Made by a program: the position numbers and the translations under genes
Assembly (NCBI RefSeq): GCF_021390595.1
Contig: NZ_JAJEJR010000001.1
Span: 2,046,001-2,110,000, forward strand
Direction: 5' to 3'
Length of the DNA: 64,000 nucleotides
Origin: Paraburkholderia sp. HP33-1
GTDB taxonomy: Bacteria; Pseudomonadota; Gammaproteobacteria; Burkholderiales; Burkholderiaceae
Notes under the pieces: model-generated
The model's database searches: none
Told to the model about the DNA's origin: nothing
The model's input: the letters and a program-made list of their open reading frames with translations, nothing else
Shown: positions 9,243-17,703 of the stretch, in pieces
Layout: the number at the start of each line of letters is the position of its first letter
Position numbering within the stretch: the first letter of the stretch is position 1

Positions 9243-9644
9243 TCAGCGCGTGCGCCGATGTTCGATCCAATCGCCCGAGCGGATTTCGGGCAGCCCTTTG
9301 ACCGCGTTCGGTGCGACCGGATAGAAGCGGCAGTTCACGACGTTGCCTTCCACTTTGACCATCACCTCGCGCGCCAGAAAACGATCCTCGACGCCCGGAT
9401 ACACGGCCTCGATTTCGTCGAGCACCGCGACTAGCGCATCGTCGATTTCATAGACGTCGCCGCGCACTTCGATGCCAGCCTCGTCGGCGACGAGGCCAGG
9501 GTAGTCGCCAAAATCGAACAGATGACCGCGCACGGTGGTGCTGCCGAGCAGGCTCGGCGCGGGAAGCTCGTTGCGCGCGGCGGCTTCGCTGATGTCGTTC
9601 GCTTCACCGGCACGCAGTGTGCCGTAGACAAAGACGGTCTGCAT
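9243..9644 (-). CDS. Gamma-glutamylcyclotransferase / AIG2-like protein
   Basis: A 133-residue protein that opens MQTVFVYGTLRAGEAND, the diagnostic YGTL substrate-binding loop of the gamma-glutamylcyclotransferase fold. It continues with GHLFDFGDYPGLV and a VLDEIEAVYPGVEDRFLAREVM stretch. Start ATG at 9644 follows GGGAGA. Family members act on gamma-glutamyl amine or peptide bonds, but many bacterial members have no assigned substrate, so only the fold is claimed. It is convergent with aceB and divergent from the AraC gene. Upstream in-frame sequence to 9779 is not expected to be translated. Confidence 0.85.
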   Translation of the reverse strand: MQTVFVYGTLRAGEANDISEAAARNELPAPSLLGSTTVRGHLFDFGDYPGLVADEAGIEVRGDVYEIDDALVAVLDEIEAVYPGVEDRFLAREVMVKVEGNVVNCRFYPVAPNAVKGLPEIRSGDWIEHRRTR

Positions 9645-9822
9645 CGTTGTTGAGTCTCCCTGATCTGAGGTGAAGTTGGTGGCTCGGGAAATCAGCCCAT
9701 TATGCAGCGCAGACCCGTTGGCAACATCAACCGGGCACGCTCTACAATGGCTCAAGCCCACGACGGCGACAGGCGGCAACCACGCTTCGCCCCCATTGCA
9801 CCGTTATCCGACCGACCTTGCC

Positions 9823-10722
9823 ATGACCTCGTCCGCCGACTCCGACCTGTTGAGCCGCGTGCGTTTCGCCGATATACCGCCGGAGTTCGCGCCGAACGAC
9901 ACGCATCCTATCCGCGTGCGCTCGCGGCCGATGCCGGCCGGCTCGCATATCGCGCGCCATACGCATGCATGGGCGCAGGTCGCCTATGCTTCGCGCGGCG
10001 TGCTGCGCGTTGCGACGACGGGCACGACGTGGATGGTGCCGCCGTCGCGCGCGATCTGGCTGCCGCCGCATGTGACGCACGAAGTGATCGCCGTCGAGGA
10101 TGCGTTCCTGCGCACACTGTACATCACCGAGAGCACGGTGCCGGCGGCGCTCGATGCGCCGCGCGTCGTCGAAGTATCGAACCTGTTGCGGGAGGTTATT
10201 GCCGCGCTCGATACGCCTAACCTGTCCGCGGCGCGCGAGCAGTTGCTCGGCTCGCTCGCGCTCGACGAACTGACGCGCTCCGAGCCACTGCCCCTGTCCG
10301 TTCCGATGCCGGGTGAAAAGCGGCTGCGCGCGCTCTGCGAGGCCGTGATCGCCGACCCGACACATGGCGAGTCGCTCGAGCAGTGGGCATCGACAGTCGG
10401 CGCGAGCACGCGCACGATCGCGCGGTTGTTTCGCCAGGAACTGGGGGTGAGTTTTTCGCAGTGGCGTCAGCAGGCAATTCTCGCGCGCGCCATTCCTCTG
10501 TTGAGCCAGGGACGGCCGCTGTCGCACGTCGCGCAGGAATTGGGCTATCAAAGCCAGAGCGCTTTTTCGGCGATGTTCCGGCGTGCGTTCGGCGCGAGTC
10601 CACGCGCGTTTATCGAGCGAGGCGCTGAGCATCGCGCGAGCAACGGCGAGCATGACGACGCGCAAGAGGAAGATGAAACGGCGCAGGAGGAAGCCGGTTC
10701 GGCGGACGCGGGTGAGCGGTGA
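9823..10722 (+). CDS. AraC-family transcriptional regulator with cupin N-terminal domain
   Basis: 299 residues from the ATG at 9823. The N-terminal part is an AraC-type cupin: HTHAWAQVAYASRGVLRV and WMVPPSRAIWLPPHVTHEV. Residues of about 180-265 hold the two helix-turn-helix units, with WASTVGASTRTIARLFRQELGVSFSQWRQQ and LSHVAQELGYQSQSAFSAMFRRAFGASPRAF. The C-terminus is an acidic disordered tail rich in D and E. The cupin plus HTH layout is that of the HTH-type YdeO/NimR-like regulators that often control a neighbouring efflux gene, but no such gene is adjacent here, so the target is unknown. Confidence 0.9.
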   Translation: MTSSADSDLLSRVRFADIPPEFAPNDTHPIRVRSRPMPAGSHIARHTHAWAQVAYASRGVLRVATTGTTWMVPPSRAIWLPPHVTHEVIAVEDAFLRTLYITESTVPAALDAPRVVEVSNLLREVIAALDTPNLSAAREQLLGSLALDELTRSEPLPLSVPMPGEKRLRALCEAVIADPTHGESLEQWASTVGASTRTIARLFRQELGVSFSQWRQQAILARAIPLLSQGRPLSHVAQELGYQSQSAFSAMFRRAFGASPRAFIERGAEHRASNGEHDDAQEEDETAQEEAGSADAGER

Positions 10723-10769
10723 ATGGCGATGACTAGCGGTGCGCGTCGGCCATCAACCCAGGCCCCGCC

Positions 10770-11234
10770 TCAAACCCGCCGCGCCAGATGACGGATTGCG
10801 CCTAGCTGCGCGAGCCGCGGCCCGGCGAGCTTATAGCCCTTGCGCTGATACAGCCGCGCCGCAGGATTATCGACGAACACGCGCAACTGCAACTCGCGCA
10901 GCCCGCGCTCACGCGCCCATTGATGCGAGATGTCGAGCAGAAACGTACCCGCGCCAAGCCGCCGATACCCTTCGGCAATCTGCACGTCGCGGATATGCAG
11001 CGAATCGCCCTCCTCGGTGATACGCAGCACACCCATCGGCACGCCGTCCACTTCGAGAATGAAATTCTCTGATTCGTGCCAACTGCCCAGAAACAGATCG
11101 CTGCGCCAGACCAGATGATGCCGGCGATAGTAGCCGCCCATGTTGTTGCGCGTCAGCGCCTCGGCAAACTCGAAATCGTCCATGCTGGCCGTACGCAGAT
11201 GGAACGGCAACGGAGCTTCGGTGGGGTCGAACAT
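10770..11234 (-). CDS. GNAT-family N-acetyltransferase
   Basis: 154 residues from MFDPTEAPLPFHLRTAS (ATG at 11234). The GNAT fold is shown by beta-4/beta-5 around ENFILEVDGVPMGVLRITEEGDSLHIRDVQIAEGYRRLGAGTFLLD, where the Q/R-x-x-G-x-G/A acetyl-CoA loop appears as YRRLGAGTF. The C-terminal motif is LRVFVDNPAARLYQRKGYKL. The substrate cannot be assigned. The gene lies downstream of the tRNA array on the same strand but behind its terminator, so it is probably transcribed separately. Confidence 0.88.
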   Translation of the reverse strand: MFDPTEAPLPFHLRTASMDDFEFAEALTRNNMGGYYRRHHLVWRSDLFLGSWHESENFILEVDGVPMGVLRITEEGDSLHIRDVQIAEGYRRLGAGTFLLDISHQWARERGLRELQLRVFVDNPAARLYQRKGYKLAGPRLAQLGAIRHLARRV

Positions 11235-11343
11235 GGCGGGACCGCTAGGATGAGTCGGCTCAACGGTAAAACAGGCCGGGCACGCTGGCAATGGCTGTTT
11301 GTCCCGAGCCTTCCGGGTGTCGGCCGGCGATGGGCAGTGGAAA

Positions 11344-11376
11344 TAAAAAAAGCCCACTTCTTGCGAAGTGGGCTTT
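11344..11376 (-). terminator. Terminator at the 3' end of the tRNA array
   Basis: Reading on the minus strand, stem AAAGCCCACTTC / GAAGTGGGCTTT with a 4-nt loop, followed by a run of T residues. It lies 9 bp past the last tRNA-Asp. Confidence 0.88.
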
Positions 11377-11384
11377 CTCAAATC

Positions 11385-11461
11385 TGGCGGAGCGGACGGG
11401 GCTCGAACCCGCGACCCCCGGCGTGACAGGCCGGTATTCTAACCAACTGAACTACCGCTCC
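11385..11461 (-). tRNA. tRNA-Asp (GTC), copy 1
   Basis: A 77-nt cloverleaf including encoded CCA. The acceptor stem is GGAGCGG/CCGCTCC, the anticodon loop is CTGTCAC (anticodon GTC), and the T-arm is GGTTCGAGCC. It differs from copy 2 by a compensatory pair at acceptor positions 5:68 and single changes in the D-loop and T-stem. Confidence 0.97.
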
Positions 11462-11542
11462 GGATTTTGCATCGCAAGCCTGCGAGCCATGCTCGCCGCC
11501 TGCTGCACCGTTCAAACTTCCAACCGAACGACGCCGATGTTC

Positions 11543-11618
11543 TGGCGTCCCCTAGGGGATTCGAACCCCTGTACTCACCGTGAAAGGGTGATGTCCTAGG
11601 CCTCTAGACGAAGGGGAC
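11543..11618 (-). tRNA. tRNA-Glu (TTC), copy 1
   Basis: A 76-nt cloverleaf with encoded CCA. The acceptor stem is GTCCCCT/AGGGGAC and the anticodon loop is CTTTCAC (anticodon TTC). The sequence is identical to copy 2 at 11847-11922. Confidence 0.97.
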
Positions 11619-11642
11619 AACGTACTGCTTACACCTTTAATG

Positions 11643-11677
11643 AAAAAGCCCGTTCAGTTTTTAGTGAACGGGCTTTG
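11643..11677 (-). terminator. Terminator-like hairpin between the two tRNA Glu-Asp units
   Basis: On the minus strand, stem AAAGCCCGTTCA / TGAACGGGCTTT (11645-11676) with an 8-nt loop, then TTTTTCATT. It follows the upstream Asp copy by 3 bp and precedes the 5' end of the next tRNA-Glu by only 24 bp. Confidence 0.8.
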
Positions 11678-11679
11678 TC

Positions 11680-11756
11680 TGGCGGAGTGGACGGGACTCG
11701 AACCCGCGACCCCCGGCGTGACAGGCCGGTATTCTAACCGACTGAACTACCACTCC
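11680..11756 (-). tRNA. tRNA-Asp (GTC), copy 2
   Basis: A 77-nt cloverleaf with encoded CCA. The acceptor stem is GGAGTGG/CCACTCC, with a T-A pair at 5:68 where copy 1 has C-G. The anticodon is GTC. Confidence 0.97.
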
Positions 11757-11846
11757 AGTCTTTACACCCTGCTTGCGAGCGTCGGTTAATTCTCTGCAAG
11801 CTGCGCTGCTTTACTACTACTCAAATACTAAAGCGACGCTGATGTT

Positions 11847-11922
11847 TGGCGTCCCCTAGGGGATTCGAACCCCTGTACTCACCGTGAAAGGGTGATGTCC
11901 TAGGCCTCTAGACGAAGGGGAC
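11847..11922 (-). tRNA. tRNA-Glu (TTC), copy 2
   Basis: A 76-nt cloverleaf with encoded CCA and anticodon TTC, identical to copy 1. The 90-nt spacer to tRNA-Asp copy 2 differs from the 81-nt spacer in unit 1 except close to the tRNA-Glu 3' end. Confidence 0.97.
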
Positions 11923-12108
11923 AAAATCTTTTCAGATCCGTCTTAATTCGCTATTAACTCACTCAACTCGCGCTAACTTTTCAGTTAATTCGCCAAGTTG
12001 TTTTCGTCAACTGCGAAGACCGCTATTTTAACTACATTTCAGCGATTTGGGAAGTCTTTTTTTCTACAACTCTCAGACTTCTTAACCACTTTAACTTCTC
12101 TGCTCTGT

Positions 12109-12184
<76 letters not shown>

Positions 12185-12305
12185 GCGCACATCAGAGAAA
12201 CGAGATTCTAGAGGGTGATCTGCGCTTTGTAAATACCCTATGAGCAATTACATGCGAATTTTTCCCGGCGGCATGAGGATGTCTCTCACGCCCACCAGCA
12301 ACTGT

Positions 12306-13715
12306 TCAGCCGAGCGCATTTTCGATACGGCTAACGACGACGTCGCGACCGAACAGCATCAGCACGCTATCGATCGACGGCGTATGCGTCGTCCCCGCCA
12401 CCAGCAGACGCACCGGCATCGCGAGCTGCGGCATCTTCAGCTTGTGCGCGCCGAGCGTGACCTTCAGCGTGGCAGCGATCGCTTCCTTCGTCCACTCCAC
12501 CGTCTTCAACGCGGCGGTCAGATCAGCGAGTGCCGGACGAACCGCATCGGTCACGTGCTGTGCGAGCGACTCGGCATCGGGTGCCGGCGTGCGATAGAAC
12601 ATCGCGGCGTTCTGCGCGATCTCCTTTACCGTCGACGCACGATCCTTCATCAGGCCCACCACGCCGACCAGATCCGGACCTTGCGCGAGCGTGGCTTCGT
12701 CGATGCCAAGCTCCGCAAAGAACGGCTTCGCCAGTTCGGCGAGACGCGCGTTGTCCGCTTCCTTGATGTAATGCGCGTTAAGCCAGTTCAGCTTGTCGTG
12801 GTCGTACTGCGCCGGTGACTTGCCGAGATGCTCGAGATCAAACCACTCGATAAACTGCTCGCGCGTGAAAATCTCCGCGTCACCATGCGACCAGCCGAGA
12901 CGCGCCAGATAGTTGACGACCGCTTCGGGCAGATAACCCGCATCGCGATACCCCATCACGCTCATCGCGCCGTGGCGCTTGCTCATCTTCTCGCCCTGCT
13001 CGTTCAGCACGGTCGGCAGATGCGCGTACACCGGCGGCTCGCCGCCGAGCGCGCGCAGAATGTTGATCTGGCGCGGCGTATTGTTCACGTGGTCATCGCC
13101 ACGGATCACATGGGTGATGCGCATATCGAGATCGTCGACGACGACGCAGAAGTTATACGTCGGCGTGCCGTCCGGGCGCGCAATCACGAGGTCGTCGAGT
13201 TCTTCGTTCGAGATCTCGATGCGGCCTTTCACGGCGTCGTCCCACGCAACCACACCGGTCAGCGGATTGCGAAAGCGCAGCACCGGTTGCACACCCGCGG
13301 GCGGCTGCGGCAGCACCTTGCCCGGCTCCGGTCGCCACGTGCCGTCGTAGCGGGGCTTTTCGCCCGCTTCGCGTTGACGCTCGCGCAGCGCGTCGAGCTC
13401 TTCGGTCGACATGTAGCACGGGTACACGAGCCCCGCGTCCTGCATCTGCTTCAGCACTTCACGGTAACGATCCATGCGCTGCATCTGGTAGAACGGACCT
13501 TCGTCGTAATCGAGGCCGAGCCACGCCATGCCTTCGAGAATCGCGTCGACGGATGCGGTCGTGGAGCGCTCGAGGTCTGTGTCTTCGACTCGCAGCACGA
13601 AGGTCCCTTTCATCTTGCGCGCGAACGCCCATGGATACAGCGCGGAGCGGATGTTGCCCAGGTGGATGAAGCCGGTGGGACTCGGTGCGAAACGGGTACG
13701 AACGGAGGTGGTCAT
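12306..13715 (-). CDS. gltX: Glutamyl-tRNA synthetase
   Basis: 469 residues, the usual length of a bacterial class I GluRS. The HIGH-type motif appears as [16 protein letters not shown] near residue 10, the glutamate-binding Arg region as [10 protein letters not shown], and the KMSKR motif as [12 protein letters not shown] near residue 244. The C-terminal all-helical anticodon-binding part is present. It charges tRNA-Glu (and possibly tRNA-Gln if the cell uses GatCAB, which cannot be told here). Two tRNA-Glu genes lie less than 0.8 kb downstream on the same strand. A TATAAT at 13842-13847 on the minus strand could be the -10 box. Confidence 0.97.
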   Translation of the reverse strand: MTTSVRTRFAPSPTGFIHLGNIRSALYPWAFARKMKGTFVLRVEDTDLERSTTASVDAILEGMAWLGLDYDEGPFYQMQRMDRYREVLKQMQDAGLVYPCYMSTEELDALRERQREAGEKPRYDGTWRPEPGKVLPQPPAGVQPVLRFRNPLTGVVAWDDAVKGRIEISNEELDDLVIARPDGTPTYNFCVVVDDLDMRITHVIRGDDHVNNTPRQINILRALGGEPPVYAHLPTVLNEQGEKMSKRHGAMSVMGYRDAGYLPEAVVNYLARLGWSHGDAEIFTREQFIEWFDLEHLGKSPAQYDHDKLNWLNAHYIKEADNARLAELAKPFFAELGIDEATLAQGPDLVGVVGLMKDRASTVKEIAQNAAMFYRTPAPDAESLAQHVTDAVRPALADLTAALKTVEWTKEAIAATLKVTLGAHKLKMPQLAMPVRLLVAGTTHTPSIDSVLMLFGRDVVVSRIENALG

Positions 13716-14204
13716 TAGCGGTTACTCGGAAAACGGGCGCCGGCGCTCAGGCGGACATGACTGCGAAGCGCGGCAGCGAAGCGTGCCCATGCTGCGCGCG
13801 ACGTCGCGCACGGCCACGAAGGAAATAAGTGCAAGAGTCGAATTATACCTTCCGCAAGCGGGTTGCCGCCCTCGCCCGCATGGCCCGAGGCGCCTGGGCG
13901 AACGGTGTCCGGACGATTGCGCACGCGCCTTTCCTCCGCTCGCCCAACCCAATTAGAAAAAAACCGCGCCAGTTCCGAATACTTCCTCTGCAACGTTTCA
14001 TTACAGCGGACCGCGCGAACTGATCGTTTGCTTTAAGATGTGCGCGCGCTGCAATGGGGGCCGACCCGCACATCGATCCGATACACGGTGGTACCCTCCC
14101 CCAGCGCATGGAATCGCCGCCGGCGATCCGCCTGGCCTGACCTCAGCCTGATCACGGTATGCGCGACGCCGCCTGTGTCGCCTGAACCGTTGCTGGAGAA
14201 CCCG
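13716..14204. other. Divergent intergenic region between gltX and the patatin-like gene
   Basis: 489 bp with no supportable gene. It must hold both promoters. Only a minus-strand TATAAT (13842-13847) stands out, and an A-rich patch lies at about 13950-13965. Confidence 0.5.
13842..13847 (-). promoter_or_regulatory. Candidate -10 box for gltX
   Basis: A perfect TATAAT on the minus strand, 127 bp upstream of the gltX ATG. The sequence 17 bp further upstream (GGCGGC) is not a -35 match, so confidence is limited. Confidence 0.35.
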
Positions 14205-15152
14205 TTGAAACCCTCATCCCCCCGTTTGAGCCGCCGCAACTTTTCGCTGGCGGCCGCATCCGCGGTGCTTGCCGCCTGCACCACGACCGGCGGCAAACTC
14301 GGTGGCGAGCCGATCACCGCGACGCCCACCGTTCCCCCGCCGCCTGAAAAAGCGCAACAGAAGCCGGTGCGCGTTGCGCTCGCACTCGGCGGTGGCGCCG
14401 CGCGCGGCTTCGCGCACATCGGTGTCATCAAGGCGCTCGAGGCACGCAATATCCAGGTCGATCTGGTGGTCGGCACGAGCGCCGGCTCGGTGGTCGGCGC
14501 GCTGTACGCGTCGGGCATGAACGGCTTCGCGCTGAACAAGCTCGCGCTGTCGATGGACGAAGCGTCGATCAGCGACTGGGCGATGCCGTTTCGCACGCGC
14601 GGCTTCCTGCAGGGCGTCGCGCTGCAGAACTACCTGAACACGACGCTCAACAACCGTCCAATCGAGAAGATGGCCAGGCCGCTCGGCGTGGTCGCGACCG
14701 ATCTGCAAACCGGCCAGCCGATCCTGTTCCAGCGCGGCAACACCGGCATTGCGGTGCGCGCCTCGTGCAGCGTGCCGTCGATTTTCGAACCGGTGAAGAT
14801 CGGCGGTCGCGAGTACGTGGATGGCGGCCTCGTGAGCCCGGTGCCTGCGTCTTTCGCGCGCAAGATGGGCGCGGATTTCGTGATCGCAGTCGATATCTCG
14901 CAGCGAGCGGAAACCGGCGTGACGGCAAGCTCGTTCGACGTGCTGATGCAGACTTTCACGATCATGGGCCAGACGATCAAGGCCTACGAACTCGACAAGT
15001 ACGCCGACGTGGTGATCCGGCCGAATCTCGCCGCGATGAGCGGCAGCGACTTCACACAGCGCAACGCGGCGATCCTCGCCGGCGAGGAAGCGGTCGCGAA
15101 GATGATGCCGGAATTGCAGCGCAAGCTCGCCGCGCGGCGGATGGGCGCCTGA
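14205..15152 (+). CDS. Patatin-like phospholipase, predicted Tat-type lipoprotein
   Basis: The start is set at TTG 14205, six bases after GGAG, giving 315 residues that begin with a compact signal peptide; the ATG at 14040 would add 55 implausible residues. The N-terminus has SRRNF (twin-arginine-like) and the lipobox LAAC with Cys25, predicting export and lipidation. The patatin domain follows: oxyanion loop GGGAARGFAHIG, nucleophile elbow GTSAGS with the catalytic Ser, and the DGG motif in YVDGGLVSPVP completing the Ser-Asp dyad. It resembles RssA/YchK-type bacterial patatins, serine hydrolases acting on acyl lipids; the physiological substrate is unknown. Confidence 0.88.
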   Translation: MKPSSPRLSRRNFSLAAASAVLAACTTTGGKLGGEPITATPTVPPPPEKAQQKPVRVALALGGGAARGFAHIGVIKALEARNIQVDLVVGTSAGSVVGALYASGMNGFALNKLALSMDEASISDWAMPFRTRGFLQGVALQNYLNTTLNNRPIEKMARPLGVVATDLQTGQPILFQRGNTGIAVRASCSVPSIFEPVKIGGREYVDGGLVSPVPASFARKMGADFVIAVDISQRAETGVTASSFDVLMQTFTIMGQTIKAYELDKYADVVIRPNLAAMSGSDFTQRNAAILAGEEAVAKMMPELQRKLAARRMGA

Positions 15153-15214
15153 AAGCGGTTTGGGCGGCGCGCCGTCTGCGCGCGCCGCCATCGCAAAAAT
15201 ACGCGCCTCAAACG

Positions 15215-15248
15215 CAAAAAGCCTGCTTCGAATGAAGCAGGCTTTTTT
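15215..15248. terminator. Bidirectional terminator between the patatin and NlpC/P60 genes
   Basis: Stem AAAAAGCCTGCTTC (15216-15229) / GAAGCAGGCTTTTTT (15234-15248). T runs occur in both directions, serving two convergent genes. Confidence 0.92.
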
Positions 15249-15268
15249 ATCGCCAGTTCAGCGCGGAA

Positions 15269-15934
15269 TCAGTTATTCCCGCCGATCGTCGCGGTCACGC
15301 GCTTGCGCAAATCGTCGCCCTGATACGAGGTCTCGATCCGGCGCGCCCCCGTGAAGCGCTTTTCCCAGTAGCCGTCATCCATGTCGTCGACGCGGATCGT
15401 GCTGCCGGTTGACGGCGAGTGCACGAATTTGTTGTCGCCGATATAGATGCCGACGTGCGAGAACGTGCGGCGCATCGTATTGAAGAACACCAGATCGCCC
15501 GGCTTCAGGTCGCTAACGCGCACCTTCTCGCCCATGCGGCTCATTTCCTCGGCACGACGCGGCAGCGCGAGGCCAAGCGTGTCCTGGAACACGTAGCGCA
15601 CGAAACCGCTGCAATCGAGCCCAGAATCCGGCGTATTGCCGCCCCAGCGGTAGCGAACACCGATCATGTTCAGCGCGCCGACCACCACGTCGCCCGCTTT
15701 GCCGGCCATGCCGGAAAGGAACGATTTGGCGCCGCCGCTATTGCTGTCGGCAGCTCGGGGTTGCGGAGTGAGGAGCGAGAGAGGATCCGAGCCGTTGGTG
15801 CTCGGATACGAGGCATTCTGATTAAAACTGCTTACTTCGTCGGCAAACGCGCCGGGAGTTGCTGCCATCAAGACGCCAATGAACATCCCGGCGACGACGC
15901 GCGTGCAAGCCTGGGTGAAGTTTCTTTGCTGCAT
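15269..15934 (-). CDS. NlpC/P60-family peptidoglycan endopeptidase, secreted
   Basis: 221 residues. The N-terminus is a cleavable signal peptide (VVAGMFIGVLMAATPGAFA, predicted cut after about residue 31) without a lipobox. Residues of about 80-200 form an NlpC/P60 domain with the catalytic Cys in LDCSGFVRYVF, the conserved SHVGIYIGDNKFVH His region and the DLVFF strand. Such enzymes cut the gamma-D-glutamyl-diamino-acid bond in stem peptides. The gene lies 138 bp downstream of yejF on the same strand, next to a transporter of a class reported to take up murein peptides. It converges on the patatin gene. Confidence 0.92.
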   Translation of the reverse strand: MQQRNFTQACTRVVAGMFIGVLMAATPGAFADEVSSFNQNASYPSTNGSDPLSLLTPQPRAADSNSGGAKSFLSGMAGKAGDVVVGALNMIGVRYRWGGNTPDSGLDCSGFVRYVFQDTLGLALPRRAEEMSRMGEKVRVSDLKPGDLVFFNTMRRTFSHVGIYIGDNKFVHSPSTGSTIRVDDMDDGYWEKRFTGARRIETSYQGDDLRKRVTATIGGNN

Positions 15935-16071
15935 TGGTCGGTAGTTTTTGCCAAAAAATCAGGGGTCTGCGGAAAAAAGTTTGATCGATACTAGCCAGTA
16001 AGTATTTGCGTGTCAAAAGGAATAGGAAAATTCAATCGAGTTACGCACCCAATTGGGGAAAGGGTGAAAAA

Positions 16072-17703
16072 TCAACGGTCAAGCGCTGCTTTCAGTAGCT
16101 TTCGCGTGTAAGGATGTGACGGAGTCGCAAAAATTTTCTCAACTTCGCCGGTCTCGACGATCGATCCGTTTTGCATCACTACGACGCGGTGCGCCATGGC
16201 CCCGATCACCTCCAGATCGTGGCTGATGAACACGAAGCCGAGGTTGTATTTGTGCTGCAAGCCGGTGAGCAGCTTGAGCACCTGCTGCTGGATCGAGACG
16301 TCGAGCGCGCTGGTCGGTTCGTCGAGGATCAGCACGCGCGGCTCCAGTACCAGCGTGCGCGCGATCGCGATGCGCTGCCGCTGGCCGCCCGAAAATTCAT
16401 GCGGATAGCGATACAGGGCCGTCCGGTCGATGCCGACTTCGCGCAGCACCGCGACCACCTTGTCGCGCCGCGCCTGCGGCGTCATTTGCGGCCGGTGCAG
16501 CGCGAGCCCCTCGCCGACGATTCGCTCGATCGTCTGCCGCGGCGAAAGCGAACTAAAAGGATCCTGAAAGACGACCTGCATGTTCGAGCGCAACGCAGTT
16601 TTTTCGGCGCCGCGATAGCTCGCGAGCGCCCTGCCCTGAAACTCGATCTCGCCGTGCGCGGTGCGCTGCAGACCGAGCAGCGCCATCGCGAGCGTCGACT
16701 TGCCCGAACCCGACTCGCCGACGATCCCAAGCGTCTCGCCCTGGCGAACCGACACGTTCGCCGCGTCGACCGCGCGAAAGCGGCCCGAGCCCAACCAGCC
16801 ACGCAGCCCAGGCAGCTTCGTTTTGAAGTCGACCGACACGTCGCGCGCTTCGAGCAGCACCGGCGAGATCGGCAGCACCGGCGCGACCTCGCGCTGCGGC
16901 CGGCTCGCGAGCAGCCGCTGTGTGTACGGATGCCGCGGCGCCTCGAACACCTGCTCGACCGTGCCGGTTTCGACCAGCACGCCCTGCTCCATCACAGCGA
17001 CACGCTGTGCGAAGTGACGCACGAGGTTCAGGTCGTGCGTGATCAGCAACACCGCCATGCCGCGCTTTTGCGCTTCGTCGCGCTGCAGTTCCAGCAGCAG
17101 TTCGACGATCTGCGCGCGGATCGTTACGTCGAGCGCGGTAGTCGGCTCATCGGCGAGCAGCAGACGCGGCCGGCAGGCGAGCGCCATCGCGATCATCGCG
17201 CGCTGCCGCTGTCCGCCCGACAGCTGATGCGGGTAACTGTTCACGCGCTTCTCCGGCTCGGCGATGCCGGTGCGCGCGAGCAGCGCGACCGCGCGCTTCG
17301 CTGCCTCGGTCGCGCTGACGCCATCGTGCACGACGATCGTCTCCGCGATCTGGTCGCCAATCGTGTAGAGCGGATTGAGCGCGGTCATCGGCTCCTGGAA
17401 GATCATCGCGATGTCCGAGCCACGCAGGCCGCGCATCGCGCGCTCGCTCTTCGCGAGCAGGTCTTCGCCATCGAAGCGGATCGCGCCGCTCACCTGCGCG
17501 TCGGAGAGCAGGCGCAGCACCGACAGCGCGGTCACGCTCTTGCCCGAGCCCGATTCGCCGACGAGCGCGACACGCTCGCCGCGCGCGATCGCGAGCGTGA
17601 CGTCGTCGACGGCGACCGTGTCGCCGAACGCGACGCGCAGATGGTCGAGTTCGAGCAACGGCGTATCGGTCGATTGCGGATCGATATGCGGCAGAGCACT
17701 CAT
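16072..17703 (-). CDS. yejF: YejF, dual ATP-binding subunit of the peptide ABC transporter
   Basis: 543 residues comprising two fused ABC ATPase domains. Domain 1 has Walker [11 protein letters not shown] (about residue 49), signature [10 protein letters not shown] and Walker [13 protein letters not shown]. Domain 2 has [20 protein letters not shown] and [12 protein letters not shown]. The C-termini of both halves contain the Opp/Dpp-type extension ([18 protein letters not shown]). It powers YejB-YejE on the inner face of the membrane. The ATG at 17703 overlaps the yejE stop, indicating translational coupling. Yej systems import oligopeptides, including microcin C in enterobacteria. Confidence 0.96.
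   Translation of the reverse strand: MSALPHIDPQSTDTPLLELDHLRVAFGDTVAVDDVTLAIARGERVALVGESGSGKSVTALSVLRLLSDAQVSGAIRFDGEDLLAKSERAMRGLRGSDIAMIFQEPMTALNPLYTIGDQIAETIVVHDGVSATEAAKRAVALLARTGIAEPEKRVNSYPHQLSGGQRQRAMIAMALACRPRLLLADEPTTALDVTIRAQIVELLLELQRDEAQKRGMAVLLITHDLNLVRHFAQRVAVMEQGVLVETGTVEQVFEAPRHPYTQRLLASRPQREVAPVLPISPVLLEARDVSVDFKTKLPGLRGWLGSGRFRAVDAANVSVRQGETLGIVGESGSGKSTLAMALLGLQRTAHGEIEFQGRALASYRGAEKTALRSNMQVVFQDPFSSLSPRQTIERIVGEGLALHRPQMTPQARRDKVVAVLREVGIDRTALYRYPHEFSGGQRQRIAIARTLVLEPRVLILDEPTSALDVSIQQQVLKLLTGLQHKYNLGFVFISHDLEVIGAMAHRVVVMQNGSIVETGEVEKIFATPSHPYTRKLLKAALDR

Noticed and set aside
9670..9822. N-terminal extension of the AraC regulator to 9670
   Set aside because: The extension has no domain and the ATG at 9823 begins a normal-length family member.
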